From an uncultured Bacteroidales bacterium (GTDB taxonomy: Bacteria; Bacteroidota; Bacteroidia; Bacteroidales; Barnesiellaceae): DNA of 64,000 bases. The position numbers and the translations under genes are program-made. The notes under the pieces were generated by a model. That model did not search any database. It saw only the letters and a list, made by a program, of their open reading frames with translations, and was not told the origin of the DNA. Shown here piece by piece: positions 42,945-51,784 of this stretch. The stretch lies in NCBI GenBank assembly GCA_949298955.1, contig CASFYQ010000010.1, forward strand, positions 80,300 through 144,299. Direction: 5' to 3'. Numbering within the stretch: the stretch's first letter is position 1; each line of letters begins with the position of its first letter.

Positions 42945-43658
42945 TTAAGATAGCAGCAGGTTAAGATCGGTCAAAGAGGATATGTGGTAGTTCGATACTC
43001 GTTTCGATACGGGTACAGGCCGTTGGTTCAGCCAGGCTGTCTGACAGCCTATCTTTTGAGCCGGCAGCAAATCGTTGTGGAGCGAGTTGCTCACGCACAG
43101 GGTCTCTTCGGGGGCTATGTGAAGGGCGTCGACCGAGAGTTTGAAAATTTCCTGATTGGGCTTGTCGAGGTGTACCGCACTCGACTCGATGACGTCGGTA
43201 AAATAAGAGGCAAGTCCGAAATCGACCAGCATGGCCGGCAGGTTTCCGTACGATTGGGCCACAATGCCCAGTCGGTATTGTTTTACCAGCTGCTCGAGAG
43301 TTTTTTCGTTTTCTCTCACGTGCATGATGGCTATGTTGTAGCAAAGGGCTGCCAACTGTTGCGGGTATTTCTGGGTACACGCGTTGTCTGAAATCAACCC
43401 CTTGTCGATGAGGTATTTGATTTGCAACGAGAGTTTGGTGAGCAGTGTTTGATATAGATTGAATCCGGGCTCGATGAGTTGCTTCTCGGTGATTTGGGTT
43501 TCGGCGTATTCGTGGGCGCACAAATAGTCTCTTTTCGATACCGGAATTGCAATATCACGATATTTGCGCCAAATGAGGTCGAACCATTCGCACCCTTCGG
43601 TGTCGAGTGTTCCCGAGAAGTTAAACAGAATGCCCTTTATGTCGTGTTTTTGTTCCAT
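42945..43658 (-). CDS. HAD-superfamily protein with altered active site
   Basis: A 237-residue protein with the overall HAD fold and a helical cap. Motif I reads LFNFSGTLD (residues 11-19), so the nucleophile and acid/base aspartates of DxDGT are Asn 13 and Ser 15. Motif II Ser 136 (IVAQS) and motif III Lys 166 (LDKPN) are kept, but motif IV reads CVSNSLHND with Asn 191 where Asp is usual. As a phosphatase it should be inactive; a binding or regulatory role is possible. Divergently placed from an intact HAD phosphatase. Start taken at 43658. Confidence 0.75.
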   Translation of the reverse strand: MEQKHDIKGILFNFSGTLDTEGCEWFDLIWRKYRDIAIPVSKRDYLCAHEYAETQITEKQLIEPGFNLYQTLLTKLSLQIKYLIDKGLISDNACTQKYPQQLAALCYNIAIMHVRENEKTLEQLVKQYRLGIVAQSYGNLPAMLVDFGLASYFTDVIESSAVHLDKPNQEIFKLSVDALHIAPEETLCVSNSLHNDLLPAQKIGCQTAWLNQRPVPVSKRVSNYHISSLTDLNLLLS

Positions 43659-43679
43659 ATATACAAGTTGGGAATGGCG

Positions 43680-43687
43680 CAAAGTTA
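43680..43687 (-). promoter_or_regulatory. -7 promoter box TAACTTTG
   Basis: Minus-strand TAACTTTG 22 bases before the altered HAD gene. Confidence 0.5.
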
Positions 43688-43804
43688 TTCTGGATATAGG
43701 CTCTCTACAAGTCCGTTATGGAGATATAATTGGTCTAAATGTCGTATTGGGGAAAACTCGGGTGGTTTTTGTTTCGCTCGGTGTGCGGAGAGCCTTTTGA
43801 TAAA

Positions 43805-43872
43805 ACAGTCTGCGGCTTGGGAAAAAGTTCAAGTAAACTTGACTTTCTGCTCTCACCTTTCACTATCTTTTG
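43805..43872 (+). repeat. Dispersed promoter repeat, copy F1
   Basis: Plus-strand copy of the first subtype: CAGTCTGCGGCTTGGG, AAAAAGTTC, dyad CAAGT-AA-ACTTG (both arms changed relative to copy B so that pairing is kept), CTCACCTTTCACTATC, ending TTTTG with one extra T in the -7 box. Confidence 0.85.
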
Positions 43873-43878
43873 ATAAGA

Positions 43879-43955
43879 CAGGATACGGTTCGGCATAGCC
43901 AAATTTGAAAACAAATGTTTCCATTTGTCTCTGCTCTCACCTTTCACTATCTTTG
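43879..43955 (+). repeat. Dispersed promoter repeat, copy F2
   Basis: Second-subtype copy: CAGGATACGGTTCGGC, CAAATTTGAAAAC, ATTTG, then CTCACCTTTCACTATCTTTG. TTTG (43924-43927) and TATCTTTG (43948-43955) are 20 bases apart, a near-ideal promoter pointing at the phosphatase gene at 43980 with a leader of about 20 bases. The F1-F2 order mirrors copies B and C but is reversed relative to the -7 end. Confidence 0.88.
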
Positions 43956-43979
43956 CACACCTGAAAAGAAGAGATTACG

Positions 43980-44645
43980 ATGAAACGACTGGTTATTTTT
44001 GATTTGGACGGGACTTTATTGAACACGATTGCCGACTTGGCCGAGAGTACCAACTATGCCTTGCGTTGCTGCGGTTTTCCCGAGCATGGGGTGGAAGAGT
44101 ATCTGTATTTTGTGGGGAACGGGATTACCAAACTGTTTGAACGGGCGTTGCCCGAGGTTTCCCGCTCGGCCGACAACATATCGCGTATGAGAACCTTTTT
44201 TCTCGAATACTACACCGAGCATAATACCGATTGTTCCCGCCCTTACGAAGGGATAGACCGGTTGTTGTCGGTATTGTCGGCCCACGGGGTGAAACTGGCT
44301 GTCGCTTCGAACAAGTACCAGGCAGGGACCGAGAAACTCATTGCACATTTTTTCTCATCAGTGCCGTTTGTCGCTATCCTGGGTCAACGCGAAGGGGTAC
44401 CGGTGAAACCGGCTCCCGACATTGTGTATGAAATTCTTGAGTGTGCCGGGGTTGAGAAGGGCGATGCCTTGTATGTGGGCGACTCAGATGTAGATATGTG
44501 CACCGCACGTGCAGCCGGGGTAGAGTCGGTGGGGGTTACCTGGGGATTCCGGGGCCGCGATGAACTGAACCGGGCCGGGGCTTGTCATTTGGTCGACTCT
44601 CCCGACGAGATTCTGCCCCTTTGCGGCATCGAGCCGGGAGTGTGA
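43980..44645 (+). CDS. HAD phosphatase, phosphoglycolate-phosphatase-like
   Basis: A 221-residue HAD enzyme with a full active site: motif I IFDLDGTLLNT (Asp 8, Asp 10), motif II VASNK, motif III Lys in VKPAPD, motif IV YVGDSDVDM. The layout fits Gph-type phosphatases, which hydrolyse 2-phosphoglycolate or other small phosphates. Expressed from repeat copy F2 by position. Confidence 0.88.
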   Translation: MKRLVIFDLDGTLLNTIADLAESTNYALRCCGFPEHGVEEYLYFVGNGITKLFERALPEVSRSADNISRMRTFFLEYYTEHNTDCSRPYEGIDRLLSVLSAHGVKLAVASNKYQAGTEKLIAHFFSSVPFVAILGQREGVPVKPAPDIVYEILECAGVEKGDALYVGDSDVDMCTARAAGVESVGVTWGFRGRDELNRAGACHLVDSPDEILPLCGIEPGV

Positions 44646-44880
44646 TATAAAAAAGCAGCAACCCCACTTCCCAGTGAAATTGCTACATAACCAAAATATA
44701 TAGAATAGTTAATCGAAAAAAATAGTCTGTAATACTTTACATGGGGCGATTGATTAATTGTGATACAAAAATATGTCGGCATTCGCCCGAATCAAAACAG
44801 TATCGACAAAAGGCTGAAAAATATCGCCTAACCGCCCTTTTTTCCGTTGGAATTTTATCCCGTAAAACCGGGTTCCGTCT
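44646..44880. other. Intergenic region between convergent genes, nothing recognised
   Basis: AT-rich 235-base stretch between convergent genes. A weak stem (AGCAAC..ATTGCT near 44657-44682) may act in termination. No gene or repeat seen. Confidence 0.5.
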
Positions 44881-45639
44881 CTATTTCTTTGAGTCGAAAG
44901 GTAGTTTGCAACCCTGTTTGGAGAGATAACCTTCCATATCATAGTCGAGAGCTATGCGGTAGTAGTCGAGTATGTGGCCGCACCAGTCGTTTTCCGAGGT
45001 GGTGCCGCTGCGGTGCCGGTTGTACTCCGATATGGTGTGGTCATACTGCAAGAGTTCGTCGCTCATGTCGTCGGTGCGATAGTGGTTGTGATGCACGACG
45101 AGCGAAAGCGGCTGTTTGGGTTTCAAGTCGGGCGCTTCGCGAGGAATACCCAGCGTGAGGGCACAAACAACGAAGGTTCCTTGGGGCAGATGCAGAATCT
45201 CGGCAATTTTTTCGGGATTGGCTGTGCGGGCATATCCCACGCAGCAACTGCCCAGTCCGGCAGCCTGTGCGGCTACTACGGCATTCTGCATGGCCAGGGC
45301 GGCATCGATGATACCTACCATGACCCCGTCGAGGGTGTTTTCGAAATGAGGGTTGTCTATCTCTTTCTTTTGGGCCAGCACATCGATTTTGTGATAGTCG
45401 GCACAGAATATGAGCAGTGTGGCGCAGGTCTTGATTTGCTTTTGGTTGGTGATGGCATAGAGCTCTTCCTTGATTGTCTGGTCGTCGATGGCGATTACCG
45501 AGAATTGCTGCCCGTTGTAGCTGGTGGGTGTGTTGGCGATGGCTCGGTAGATAAAGTCGAGCGTCTCGGCTGGTATCTTGTCGTATTCATAGCGGCGAAC
45601 CGATGTGCGGTTGAGCAGGGTTTCTTCTACTGTTTTCAT
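44881..45639 (-). CDS. Nitroreductase-family protein, NfsA-like
   Basis: A 252-residue flavoprotein with the N-terminal NRTSVRRYEYDKI, IANTPTSYNGQQF and GLGSCCVGYAR motifs of the larger NfsA/FRP-type nitroreductases. FMN-dependent reduction of quinones or nitro-compounds with NAD(P)H is expected. It follows folK after 13 bases and may be the last gene of that operon. Confidence 0.88.
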   Translation of the reverse strand: MKTVEETLLNRTSVRRYEYDKIPAETLDFIYRAIANTPTSYNGQQFSVIAIDDQTIKEELYAITNQKQIKTCATLLIFCADYHKIDVLAQKKEIDNPHFENTLDGVMVGIIDAALAMQNAVVAAQAAGLGSCCVGYARTANPEKIAEILHLPQGTFVVCALTLGIPREAPDLKPKQPLSLVVHHNHYRTDDMSDELLQYDHTISEYNRHRSGTTSENDWCGHILDYYRIALDYDMEGYLSKQGCKLPFDSKK

Positions 45640-45652
45640 TTTTCAATCGTAT

Positions 45653-46066
45653 TTAATGTGAAACAATCGGGTGGGGCTGATGGTTTTCCACCGGTTGCTG
45701 TATCTCTTGGAGTCCGATTTTGAAATAATCCCGGTCGAAATCTTGGGGGCGCAGGGTTTTGCCGTTCCATACCACGATGTCGATATCGAGAGGAATTTCG
45801 CCGGTCTGTTTCGACAGGGGCGTACGTCCGTGATTTTGCTCCATCTCTTTGAGTGAGTCGTGCAGCGTTTGGTATTCGACGGGGGTGTGTATGCGGGCTA
45901 CGGCGTTGAGGTAGTTGGGGTGATGCGGATTCCCGTAGGGGGCCGTCTCGTATATCGACGACGACTTGTCTACGATGCCCATCGCCTGCAACTCGGCAAA
46001 CGCCTTTTCCATTTGTTCGCGTTTATCGGGCGAGTTTGAGGCCAAACTGATTAAAGCGGTATTCAT
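45653..46066 (-). CDS. folK: 2-amino-4-hydroxy-6-hydroxymethyldihydropteridine diphosphokinase
   Basis: A 137-residue FolK-type pyrophosphokinase of folate synthesis. The start (MNTALISLASNSPDKREQ) corresponds to the family's LGSNxGD region, and GEIPLDIDIVVWN contains the catalytic Asp pair. Somewhat shorter than the roughly 160-residue enterobacterial enzyme. Its ATG overlaps the tex stop (ATGA, 46063-46066). Confidence 0.82.
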   Translation of the reverse strand: MNTALISLASNSPDKREQMEKAFAELQAMGIVDKSSSIYETAPYGNPHHPNYLNAVARIHTPVEYQTLHDSLKEMEQNHGRTPLSKQTGEIPLDIDIVVWNGKTLRPQDFDRDYFKIGLQEIQQPVENHQPHPIVSH

Positions 46067-48192
46067 GACACATCTTTTAATGAGAGTTGTATGCGTTTCC
46101 GTGTGCGGTCTATCCCGATGACCCGCACCCTTACCGGCTGGTGCATGGCTACTATTTCGGCGGGATTGGAGACATAACGGTCGGCCATCTGCGAGATGTG
46201 GACGAGCCCGTTCTCCTTGATGCCGATGTCGACAAAGCAGCCGAACTGGGTGATATTGGTGACGATGCCGTTGAGCACCATGCCTTCCTGCAAGTCGTCG
46301 AGGGTCTTGACCTTGGCGTCGAACTCCATCATCTCGATGTATCGGCGGGGGTCCCGGCCGGGTTTGTCGAGTTCGGCCATGATGTCGTTGAGGGTAGGCA
46401 TGCCCACATCGCCCGAGATATATCGCGTCAGGTCGAGCTTGTTTTTGAGACTTTTGTCGGTAATGAGTTCTTCGATGGAGCAACCCAGGTCGGCCGCCAT
46501 TTGCTCGACGATGGCATACCGCTCGGGGTGTACGGCTGAGTTGTCGAGGGGATTGTCTGCATGGGGAATGCGCAGGAATCCGGCCGACTGTTCAAAGGCT
46601 TTGGCTCCCATACGGGGCACCCGGAGCAGGTCGCTGCGGCGCACGAAATCGCCATGGGTCTGACGATACTCTACGATGTTTTGAGCCAGCTGGGGTCCCA
46701 ACCCCGAGATGTAGGTGAGCAAGTGTTTGCTGGCGGTGTTGACGTTCACGCCTACCGAGTTCACGCAATACTCGACTACCCGGTCGAGCGAGCGTTTCAG
46801 TTTCGGCTGGTCCACGTCGTGCTGGTATTGTCCCACGCCTATCGACTTGGGGTCGATTTTCACCAGTTCGGCCAGCGGGTCGATGAGTCGTCGGCCTATC
46901 GATACGGCTCCGCGCACGGTCACATCGTGGTGGGGAAATTCTTCGCGTGCCGCTTTCGATGCCGAGTAGATGGAAGCTCCGCTCTCGCTCACGACAAAGA
47001 CTTGTATCTTGCGGTCGTAACGCAAGTGGGTGACAAACTGCTCGGTCTCGCGACCGGCGGTACCGTTACCGATGGCGATAGCCTCGATTTTGTAACTTTC
47101 GACCAGTTGAGTCAGTTTTCGGGCGGCACCCGCGTGGTCCTGGCGGGGCGGGTGAGGATAGATGGTCTCGTTGTGCAGCAGGTTGCCTTGGGCGTCGAGG
47201 CAGACCACCTTGCAGCCGGTGCGGAAGCCCGGGTCGATGGCCAATACCCGTTTTTGCCCCAAGGGGGGTGCCAGCAGCAGCTGTTTCACGTTTTCGGCAA
47301 AGATGGCAATGGCTTCGTCGTCGGCCTTGGCTTTGGACGAGGCGGCAAACTCGCTCTCGATCGAGGGGCGCAGCAGCCGTTTGTAGCTGTCGGTCACCGC
47401 TTGTGCGACGAGGTTGGAGGCTTCGCCCTTGCCCTTGACGAAGAGGTGTTGCAGGCGAGGGAGGGTCTGCTCGTCGTCGGGCGCAATCGACACCCGCAAT
47501 ATACCCTCGTTTTCACCCCGGCGTATGGCCAGAATCTTGTGTGAGGAGCACCTCCGCAGGGGTTCGCTCCAAGCAAAATAGTCGCGGTATTTGTCGCCTT
47601 CTTCCTCTTTGCCTTTGACCACTTTGGCGCAGACGATTCCGCTTTGCTCAAAGCCGCGGCGCACGGTGTTGCGGGCCTGTTCGTTCTCGGCTACCCACTC
47701 GGCTATGATGTCGCAGGCCCCTTTGACGGCACTTTCGGTATCGGGCACCTCGGGGTTGACAAATCGGGCGGCAGTAGTTTCGATGCGGTCGTTACGTTGC
47801 GACATGATGATTTTGGCCAAAGGCTCAAGCCCGTGTTCGCGGGCCACCTCGGCGCGAGTGCGTCGGCGGGGTTTGTAGGGCAGGTAAATGTCTTCGAGTT
47901 CGGTGGCGTTCCAGCAGGCTTCGATACGTTGGCGCAACTCGTCGGTGAGCTTGCCCTGCTCGTCGATGGTCGAGAGAATCGATTCTTTGCGCTTGGCCAG
48001 CTCGCGCAGCCGGTCATATTCCTCCTTGATGTTCCCTATCTGTACCTCGTCGAGCGAACCGGTAGCCTCCTTGCGGTAGCGGCTGATGAAAGGAATGGAA
48101 GCGCCGTCGTCGAGCAATGCGATGGTTCGTTCGATTTGCGGTTGGGCGATGCCCAATGACTGGGCCAGGAGTTTGCAAAACGTCGTATTCAT
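46063..48192 (-). CDS. tex: Tex-family RNA-binding transcription accessory protein
   Basis: A 709-residue Tex protein: N-terminal Tex_N helices (IPFISRYRKEATGSLDEVQ), a YqgF/RNase H-like domain (VLAIDPGFRTGCKVVCLD), helix-hairpin-helix motifs (VNTASKHLLTYISGLGP, LLRVPRMGAKAFEQSAG) and a C-terminal S1 RNA-binding domain (LNGIVTNITQFGCFVDIG). Start at 48192; the start overlaps the phosphoesterase stop by four bases (ATGA). General role in RNA metabolism. Confidence 0.95.
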   Translation of the reverse strand: MNTTFCKLLAQSLGIAQPQIERTIALLDDGASIPFISRYRKEATGSLDEVQIGNIKEEYDRLRELAKRKESILSTIDEQGKLTDELRQRIEACWNATELEDIYLPYKPRRRTRAEVAREHGLEPLAKIIMSQRNDRIETTAARFVNPEVPDTESAVKGACDIIAEWVAENEQARNTVRRGFEQSGIVCAKVVKGKEEEGDKYRDYFAWSEPLRRCSSHKILAIRRGENEGILRVSIAPDDEQTLPRLQHLFVKGKGEASNLVAQAVTDSYKRLLRPSIESEFAASSKAKADDEAIAIFAENVKQLLLAPPLGQKRVLAIDPGFRTGCKVVCLDAQGNLLHNETIYPHPPRQDHAGAARKLTQLVESYKIEAIAIGNGTAGRETEQFVTHLRYDRKIQVFVVSESGASIYSASKAAREEFPHHDVTVRGAVSIGRRLIDPLAELVKIDPKSIGVGQYQHDVDQPKLKRSLDRVVEYCVNSVGVNVNTASKHLLTYISGLGPQLAQNIVEYRQTHGDFVRRSDLLRVPRMGAKAFEQSAGFLRIPHADNPLDNSAVHPERYAIVEQMAADLGCSIEELITDKSLKNKLDLTRYISGDVGMPTLNDIMAELDKPGRDPRRYIEMMEFDAKVKTLDDLQEGMVLNGIVTNITQFGCFVDIGIKENGLVHISQMADRYVSNPAEIVAMHQPVRVRVIGIDRTRKRIQLSLKDVS

Positions 48193-49379
48193 GAATCTTT
48201 TTTTAGCGTGATGACGGTAATCTCGGGGCGGGCGCCTATGCGCATGGGTAGGAATACGCACCCCATGCCCTCGTTGACATAAAGTTTGTGGTGACCGTCG
48301 GGAGCCGTGTAGAGACCGCTCCACTCGGGATACATAGGCTCGGCCAGCGAGTACTCGAATCCTTCCCAGCCCAATTTCAACTGCATGGCGTGGGTGTGGC
48401 CCGAGAGGGTAAGGTCGATGTTGGAGTGGGGTATCACCTCGTGGCGCCAGTGCAGCGGGTTGTGCGAGAGCAGTATCTTGAAGGTCGAGTCGTTCAGGTT
48501 GGGGTAGGCTTCGGACAATCGTCCGTATTGGGGGAAGGGAGGCAATCCCCAGTTTTCGACCCCGATGAGGGCGATGCTGTCGTTGCCGCGATGCAGCCAT
48601 ACCGAGCGGTTGTTGAGCAGATGCCAGCCCATGCGACTTTCATCGGCAATGAGTTGTTGCAAGGTTTTCTCCTTTTCGGCGGGCGATTCCCAATGATAGT
48701 AGTCGCCGTAGTCGTGGTTGCCCAATATCGAGTAAACACCGTCGGTGGCCGAGAGGCGGGAGAGTTCGTCCATGTAGGGTGTCAGTTCGCCTCCTTGCCG
48801 GTTTACCAGGTCGCCGGTAAAGACGATGAGATCGGGGTGGAGGCTATCGATACCGGCCACCCATCGGGGTAGATAGCGGTCGGCCGAGCCAAGAGTTTCG
48901 AGATGCAGGTCGGAGAACTGTACGATGCGGTATCCGTCGAACGCTTCGGGCAGCCGCTCGCAGGTGATGGTCCGGTGGTTGTATACCGGATGTTGGCGTG
49001 CATAGAAAGCCCCGTAGAGCATGCTGCCCATGACATACAGGGCCAAAACCAGGCCTGCTATATGTCCCCAGTGACTGTGCCGTTTGTGCCACAGGCACGG
49101 GAGGTAGTCGGGCAGGGAGAATATCGTGTAGAACCACTTGGGCATATACACCAAAAAGAAGGTGTAGAATATCCACATGGTTGTGTTGATGTCGAGTGTC
49201 CCTCGGAACTTGAATTGAAGGAGAACTCCTATGAATACGGCAGCGAGCACGACACCTGTGAGGCTCCACCACAATATTTTCACCCACCGCGATTGGCGCC
49301 GCAGGTTTCGCCGGTAGATATAGGTGTCGGCCGTGAGTGCGAGTATGGGGAGTAAAATGAGGAGAAGAGGTAATCGCAT
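48189..49379 (-). CDS. Membrane-anchored metallophosphoesterase
   Basis: A 396-residue protein with about four N-terminal membrane helices (residues 1-125) and a calcineurin-like phosphoesterase domain containing VQFSDLHLETLG, FTGDLVNRQ, ILGNHDYGDYY, LSHNPLHW and LSGHTHAMQ. Related proteins (YaeI-like or lipid A-type LpxG) act on membrane phospholipids or UDP-sugars; the substrate is not certain. First gene of a tightly overlapping run phosphoesterase, tex, folK. Start at the ATG 49379 (MRLPLLLILLP), where the first membrane helix begins. Confidence 0.85.
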   Translation of the reverse strand: MRLPLLLILLPILALTADTYIYRRNLRRQSRWVKILWWSLTGVVLAAVFIGVLLQFKFRGTLDINTTMWIFYTFFLVYMPKWFYTIFSLPDYLPCLWHKRHSHWGHIAGLVLALYVMGSMLYGAFYARQHPVYNHRTITCERLPEAFDGYRIVQFSDLHLETLGSADRYLPRWVAGIDSLHPDLIVFTGDLVNRQGGELTPYMDELSRLSATDGVYSILGNHDYGDYYHWESPAEKEKTLQQLIADESRMGWHLLNNRSVWLHRGNDSIALIGVENWGLPPFPQYGRLSEAYPNLNDSTFKILLSHNPLHWRHEVIPHSNIDLTLSGHTHAMQLKLGWEGFEYSLAEPMYPEWSGLYTAPDGHHKLYVNEGMGCVFLPMRIGARPEITVITLKKDS

Positions 49380-49464
49380 ACGTTTCGTCTTGATTTTGAT
49401 GGAAAAAACGTCGGGCACTCTTGCTTGAAGAAGATGCCCGTCGTTTTATTTGGAGTTTCTTTTG

Positions 49465-50640
49465 TCACTCATTTTGATTCATTGCCGCCAGCTTGTTTTT
49501 CAAGGGGTTGGCATACATTTGCAGGATACATTTTTTGAGGTATTCCCAATCGTTCTCATCGGTCACGTCGGGTATTTTGGATAGCTGCGAGTGCAGGTAG
49601 TTGGTGAAATTGAGCACCTCTTTGTCGGTATAACGGTCGGCAAAGCGTTTCTCCTCGTTGAGCATATCGTAGGCGATATAGTTGCCGGGATATATCTTAT
49701 AGCCGCTGTGAATGGCGTTGTCTATGACTTTGAGAATCTGAGCCAGAACCTCGGCTTTCTCCTCGATGTGTGTGAGCTTGTCGAGCTCGTCGTTGATGCA
49801 GGGCGATACTTGGAAATGCACACGGCCTTTGTAGCCGAGCAGCCCGATTTCCATGCTGTGGAGGTCGTCGTCTTGCGATTTTTTGAAATCGGGATTGTCT
49901 CGTTTGAGCAGGAACTCATGCGCTTTGAGGTAGTCGCAGGGGTCGTATTCGTAGGAGATGGAGACAGGCATGATGTTAATCTCCTTCAAGTTCTCGACGA
50001 GGTCGCCGTTGCCGGTCAGCCCCAGCATCTTGATGAGCGACTCTTGTGTGCGGTCGTCCGAGTCTTTCGAGCGGCCTTCGCGCTGGGCAATCCATACCGA
50101 CTCGTGTTTTTTGGTGATGGCGAAATGGATATAACCCGAGAGTTGCCGGGCAGCCTCGAGCATTTGTCTTACACCCACGTTGCGTTTGACGATAAAGCTT
50201 TTGTTAAGCCGTACCAGGTCGGATATCCAGTCGAAGATAAGCAAGTTGTTGCCTATGGCGATTTCACTTGTATTGATGCCGCGGCGAATGAGCAGCAGAT
50301 TGAGCAGCGAAGCATCGAGAATGATGTCGCGGTGGTTCGACATGAAGGTGTAGTTCTTGGTTCTGTCGATAACGTCGAAATTGTCCTCGGTGAGACATTT
50401 GGTTGTCTTTTTGGTGAGGACTTCGAGGAAGGCACGCATGACGAGCAGTTGAAAGTCTTTTTTGTTGTCGATTGACAACAGTTGCTGGGTCAACACATCG
50501 TAGTTGACGTCGCGCAGCACATAGCGCACGGCATGTTCGAATTTGGGCTCTTTGACCAAGACTTTCATTTTGTCGTGAAATTCGCGGTCGTAATATGGCC
50601 TGATATCGTCAAATTCTTTGGGGCATTCCATAACTCTCAT
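49465..50640 (-). CDS. Acyltransferase of the PlsC/glycerol-3-phosphate superfamily
   Basis: A 391-residue protein with the acyltransferase catalytic motif NHRDIILDAS (H-x4-D) and a second block, VWIAQREGRSKD, in place of the usual EGTRS block. No clear membrane helix, so probably a peripheral membrane enzyme. The acyl acceptor is unknown. It follows the pseudouridine synthase gene after 60 bases. Confidence 0.8.
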   Translation of the reverse strand: MRVMECPKEFDDIRPYYDREFHDKMKVLVKEPKFEHAVRYVLRDVNYDVLTQQLLSIDNKKDFQLLVMRAFLEVLTKKTTKCLTEDNFDVIDRTKNYTFMSNHRDIILDASLLNLLLIRRGINTSEIAIGNNLLIFDWISDLVRLNKSFIVKRNVGVRQMLEAARQLSGYIHFAITKKHESVWIAQREGRSKDSDDRTQESLIKMLGLTGNGDLVENLKEINIMPVSISYEYDPCDYLKAHEFLLKRDNPDFKKSQDDDLHSMEIGLLGYKGRVHFQVSPCINDELDKLTHIEEKAEVLAQILKVIDNAIHSGYKIYPGNYIAYDMLNEEKRFADRYTDKEVLNFTNYLHSQLSKIPDVTDENDWEYLKKCILQMYANPLKNKLAAMNQNE

Positions 50641-50700
50641 GTTTTAAGGTATAGAACCGTCTTTTATTGATAAGTTGTTTTTCTTTGTATTAATCTCTAT

Positions 50701-51765
50701 TTATACCGTTTCCCGGTTGGCGGTGTAATTGCGCCATTTGTCAAACAGCCGGGTCATATCGTCGGGGACAGGCGAGTCGAAAAACATCTCTTTTCCCGTG
50801 ACCGGGTGCCTGAATCCGAGGGTCTTGGCATGCAGTGCCTGCCGGGGACAAATATCGAAACAGTTCTGCACAAACTGTTTATACTTGGTGAAAGTTGTCC
50901 CTTTGAGTATTTGGTCTCCGCCATACCGTTCGTCGTTGAAAAGCGTGTGGCCTATGTATTTCATATGTACCCTAATCTGGTGTGTACGCCCGGTCTCGAG
51001 CTTGCATTCAACGATGGAAACATATCCCAACCGTTCCAATGTCTTGTAATGGGTTACCGCGTGCTTGCCCTGGTCGCCGTCGGGGAAGACGGTCATTTGC
51101 AGCCGGTCTTTCAGACTGCGGCCGATATTGCCGGTGATGGTGCCTTCGTCCTGTTCCATGAGTCCCCACACCAAAGCCACGTATTTGCGCTGGGTGGTCT
51201 TTTGGAAGAATTGTTGCCCCAGATTGGTTTTGGCTTCTGGAGTCTTGGCGATGACCAATAGACCCGAGGTGTCTTTGTCGATACGGTGCACCAGCCCCAG
51301 CCGGGGGTCGCTCACGTCATAATCGGGGGTGTTTCTGAAATAGTAGGCGAGAGCATTTACCAAAGTCCCGCTATAATTGCCGTGACCGGGGTGTACCACC
51401 AGCCCGGCAGGTTTGTTTACCACCAGGACGGTTTCGTCTTCGTATACGACGTCGAGTGGAATGTCCTGGGGAATAATCTCAAATTCGTAGCGGGGACGAT
51501 CCATGACGACCGATACGACATCGAGCGGCTTCACCCGGTAGTTCGATTTGACGGGCTTGCCGTTGACGAGTATGCAGCCGGCCTCAGCAGCTTGTTGCAC
51601 CCGGTTGCGCGACGAGCTTTCGAGGCGGGCGACCAGAAACTTGTCTACACGCAAGAGGCTCTGCCCCTTGTCGGCAATAAACCGAAAGTGCTCATACAAC
51701 TCCCGTTCACCCTCTTCGGCGATGATTTTGTCGTCGGCTTCTATGTCTTCGTCGCAAACGTTCAT
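50701..51765 (-). CDS. rluD: RluD-type 23S rRNA pseudouridine synthase
   Basis: A 354-residue synthase with an N-terminal S4 RNA-binding domain (LLRVDKFLVARL, ILVNGKPVKSNYRV) and the catalytic domain with HRIDKDTSGLLVIAK (catalytic Asp) and GRTHQIRVHMKYIGH. RluD/RluA family; RluD modifies helix 69 of 23S rRNA. Start at the ATG 51765, 19 bases after the PASTA gene stop; longer starts would overlap that gene. Confidence 0.9.
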   Translation of the reverse strand: MNVCDEDIEADDKIIAEEGERELYEHFRFIADKGQSLLRVDKFLVARLESSSRNRVQQAAEAGCILVNGKPVKSNYRVKPLDVVSVVMDRPRYEFEIIPQDIPLDVVYEDETVLVVNKPAGLVVHPGHGNYSGTLVNALAYYFRNTPDYDVSDPRLGLVHRIDKDTSGLLVIAKTPEAKTNLGQQFFQKTTQRKYVALVWGLMEQDEGTITGNIGRSLKDRLQMTVFPDGDQGKHAVTHYKTLERLGYVSIVECKLETGRTHQIRVHMKYIGHTLFNDERYGGDQILKGTTFTKYKQFVQNCFDICPRQALHAKTLGFRHPVTGKEMFFDSPVPDDMTRLFDKWRNYTANRETV

Positions 51766-51784
51766 ACTTTTTGTTGCATCAAGT

